Origin: Marinobacter alexandrii
Lineage (GTDB): Bacteria; Bacteroidota; Bacteroidia; Cytophagales; Cyclobacteriaceae
DNA length: 64,000 nucleotides
Direction: 5' to 3'
Assembly: GCA_039984955.1 (NCBI GenBank)
Contig: JBDWTN010000007.1
Span: forward strand, 1,930,501 to 1,994,500
The notes beneath the pieces were generated by a model, which saw only the letters and a program-made list of their open reading frames with translations, had not been told where the DNA came from and did no database searches. The position numbers and the translations under genes are program-made. The stretch's first letter is position 1; the number at the start of each line of letters is the position of its first letter. This document shows positions 63,184 through 64,000 of the stretch, one piece after another.

Positions 63184-64000
63184 TCAAAGTTCACCTTCTT
63201 CACCACCATCGCCACCGCCACCACCAATACTACAATCCACATATTCTACCTCTGTACCTATCCATTGAGAGGTGCCGCAGGCATTGGTTGCTCTCGCTTG
63301 AAAAATGTACCAACCTGCCGGTGGGGTGTAAGTCGCAGTACCAGATCTTCCCGTTCTAATTGATGAAGTATATAAGACCGTTCCCGAGAGATTTTTAAGG
63401 CGGTATTGATGAGAAGATATTTCAAAAGCATCGGGAAATGAGTAGGTGTTACCGTAATGAGAAGAACAGAAATAGCCTGTGCTACCATAAGGATCATTGG
63501 AGAACTGGGCATCAGGTCCCACGTCTGGCTTTCCTACCCATATGTCCTTGGTAGAATTAAAGGTGACTCCATTTATCACTACGCTGAAAGTAAGTGTAGC
63601 TTCCGTACTGACCAAGTTAGAGGCTGGAGTTAAAACAGCAGTTGTGCCATTTCCGGTATTTTGATTCAAAATATTAGCTGGGGTTACCTGCCATGTGACT
63701 GTACCTCCCTGAGGAACATGAGTCAGTGTAAAAGTATTATTGCCTGAACATACAAAGGTATTTCCATTTATTACCAACCCAGCATAAGTATCAATAAGAG
63801 CGATTTGATCAGCATTAGTAAAAGGCCTGTTGGTATTATTACTACAAGCCAGCATCCAGGATCCCGCTTCCGGCCCTACAGGTGTATTAGGTATATGGTT
63901 TGCACCCACTCCAGCATCGCCTTCATCATTATTTAGCTCGACAACACCGCAACTGAACGCCCTGTTCATAAAGTCTGTATGCCTAAATCCAACAGCGTGC
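63184..64000 (-). CDS. M57-type (dual-action HEIGH) metallopeptidase, C-terminal part (cut by window edge)
   Basis: The frame is open to the window end and continues beyond 64000. The first visible residues are HAVGFRHTDFMNRAFSC, the end of the zinc motif HExxHxxGFRHTD of the Bacteroidota M57/dual-action HEIGH peptidases; the first half of the motif lies outside. After ANHIPNTPVGPEAGSWMLACS come a Fn3/Ig-like region with DIWVGKPD and a final beta region with TARVTATNACG-like ARATNACGTSQW. The protein ends in a Gly- and acid-rich tail (GGGGDGGEEGEL) without a T9SS sorting domain. An internal ATG at 63967 is not the start. Confidence 0.85.
   Translation of the reverse strand, partial: HAVGFRHTDFMNRAFSCGVVELNNDEGDAGVGANHIPNTPVGPEAGSWMLACSNNTNRPFTNADQIALIDTYAGLVINGNTFVCSGNNTFTLTHVPQGGTVTWQVTPANILNQNTGNGTTAVLTPASNLVSTEATLTFSVVINGVTFNSTKDIWVGKPDVGPDAQFSNDPYGSTGYFCSSHYGNTYSFPDAFEISSHQYRLKNLSGTVLYTSSIRTGRSGTATYTPPAGWYIFQARATNACGTSQWIGTEVEYVDCSIGGGGGDGGEEGEL

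Overview
This is about 64 kb of a Bacteroidota chromosome, most likely from a marine member of the Cytophagales (Roseivirga, Ekhidna or Reichenbachiella-like; the lineage is inferred from gene content, not from a marker search). Supporting signs are low GC, a type IX secretion (T9SS) C-terminal sorting domain, a PadR-controlled FtsX-type permease with the Bacteroidota N-terminal extension, several ECF sigma factors, DUF4097 and DUF4260 proteins, a Tricorn-like S41 peptidase and weak Shine-Dalgarno sequences. I found no tRNA, rRNA, CRISPR array, intact prophage or intact insertion sequence. Most of the window is ordinary chromosomal sequence with short operons.

Layout. 1-944 is the N-terminal part of polA (minus). 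1-8.4 kb holds a secreted EEP-fold hydrolase, secreted unknowns and a padR plus ABC permease operon. 8.6-16.7 kb is housekeeping: a NIPSNAP protein, ispF-mnmD, a DUF4349 lipoprotein, rsmI-suhB, pterin dehydratase, a DUF493 protein, a PpiD-like chaperone and a bile-acid-type symporter. 16.7-21.0 kb is one minus-strand operon: ECF sigma factor, membrane anti-sigma-like protein with a HEAT-like tail, two DUF4097 proteins and a serine hydrolase. 21.1-26.9 kb has an FAD/Fe-S dehydrogenase, a YheT-type hydrolase and a UbiA prenyltransferase overlapping a helical secreted protein. 26.9-30.9 kb contains phzF-BLUF and, set off by a terminator, an ECF sigma factor with three SRPBCC proteins. 31-37.7 kb is mixed small genes, another sigma/DUF6768 pair, a transglutaminase-like/DUF350 pair and a second BLUF protein. 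37.7-50 kb has the Tricorn-like peptidase, metY plus a CoA-binding protein, two glycosyltransferases with an MFS transporter, an exported class V aminotransferase and a DUF3089 hydrolase. 50-59.7 kb has katG-ankyrin-unknown, a Cache chemoreceptor, a TonB protein, LemA with two TPM proteins and a dienelactone hydrolase. 59.7-64 kb has a T9SS cargo protein, a WG-repeat protein, a tiny Cys-tailed protein, an IS630-type remnant and the C-terminal part of an M57-type metallopeptidase cut by the window edge.

The most interesting signal is in the 28.3-30.9 kb cluster. Three transcription units share an almost identical two-box promoter, YTGTAACACATTT then 9 nt then WRATCWAA, located upstream of the sigma gene itself and of two SRPBCC genes. 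The pattern, TGTAACA with 16 nt to ATCWAA, has ECF-type spacing. It predicts a self-activating sigma factor, with a Cys-rich C-terminal extension and no adjacent anti-sigma gene, driving a small set of START-fold ligand-binding proteins. Other points are a PpiD homologue that appears to have lost its parvulin domain, a pair of inverted 13-bp palindromes upstream of the EEP gene, and several degenerate copies of one dispersed intergenic inverted repeat.
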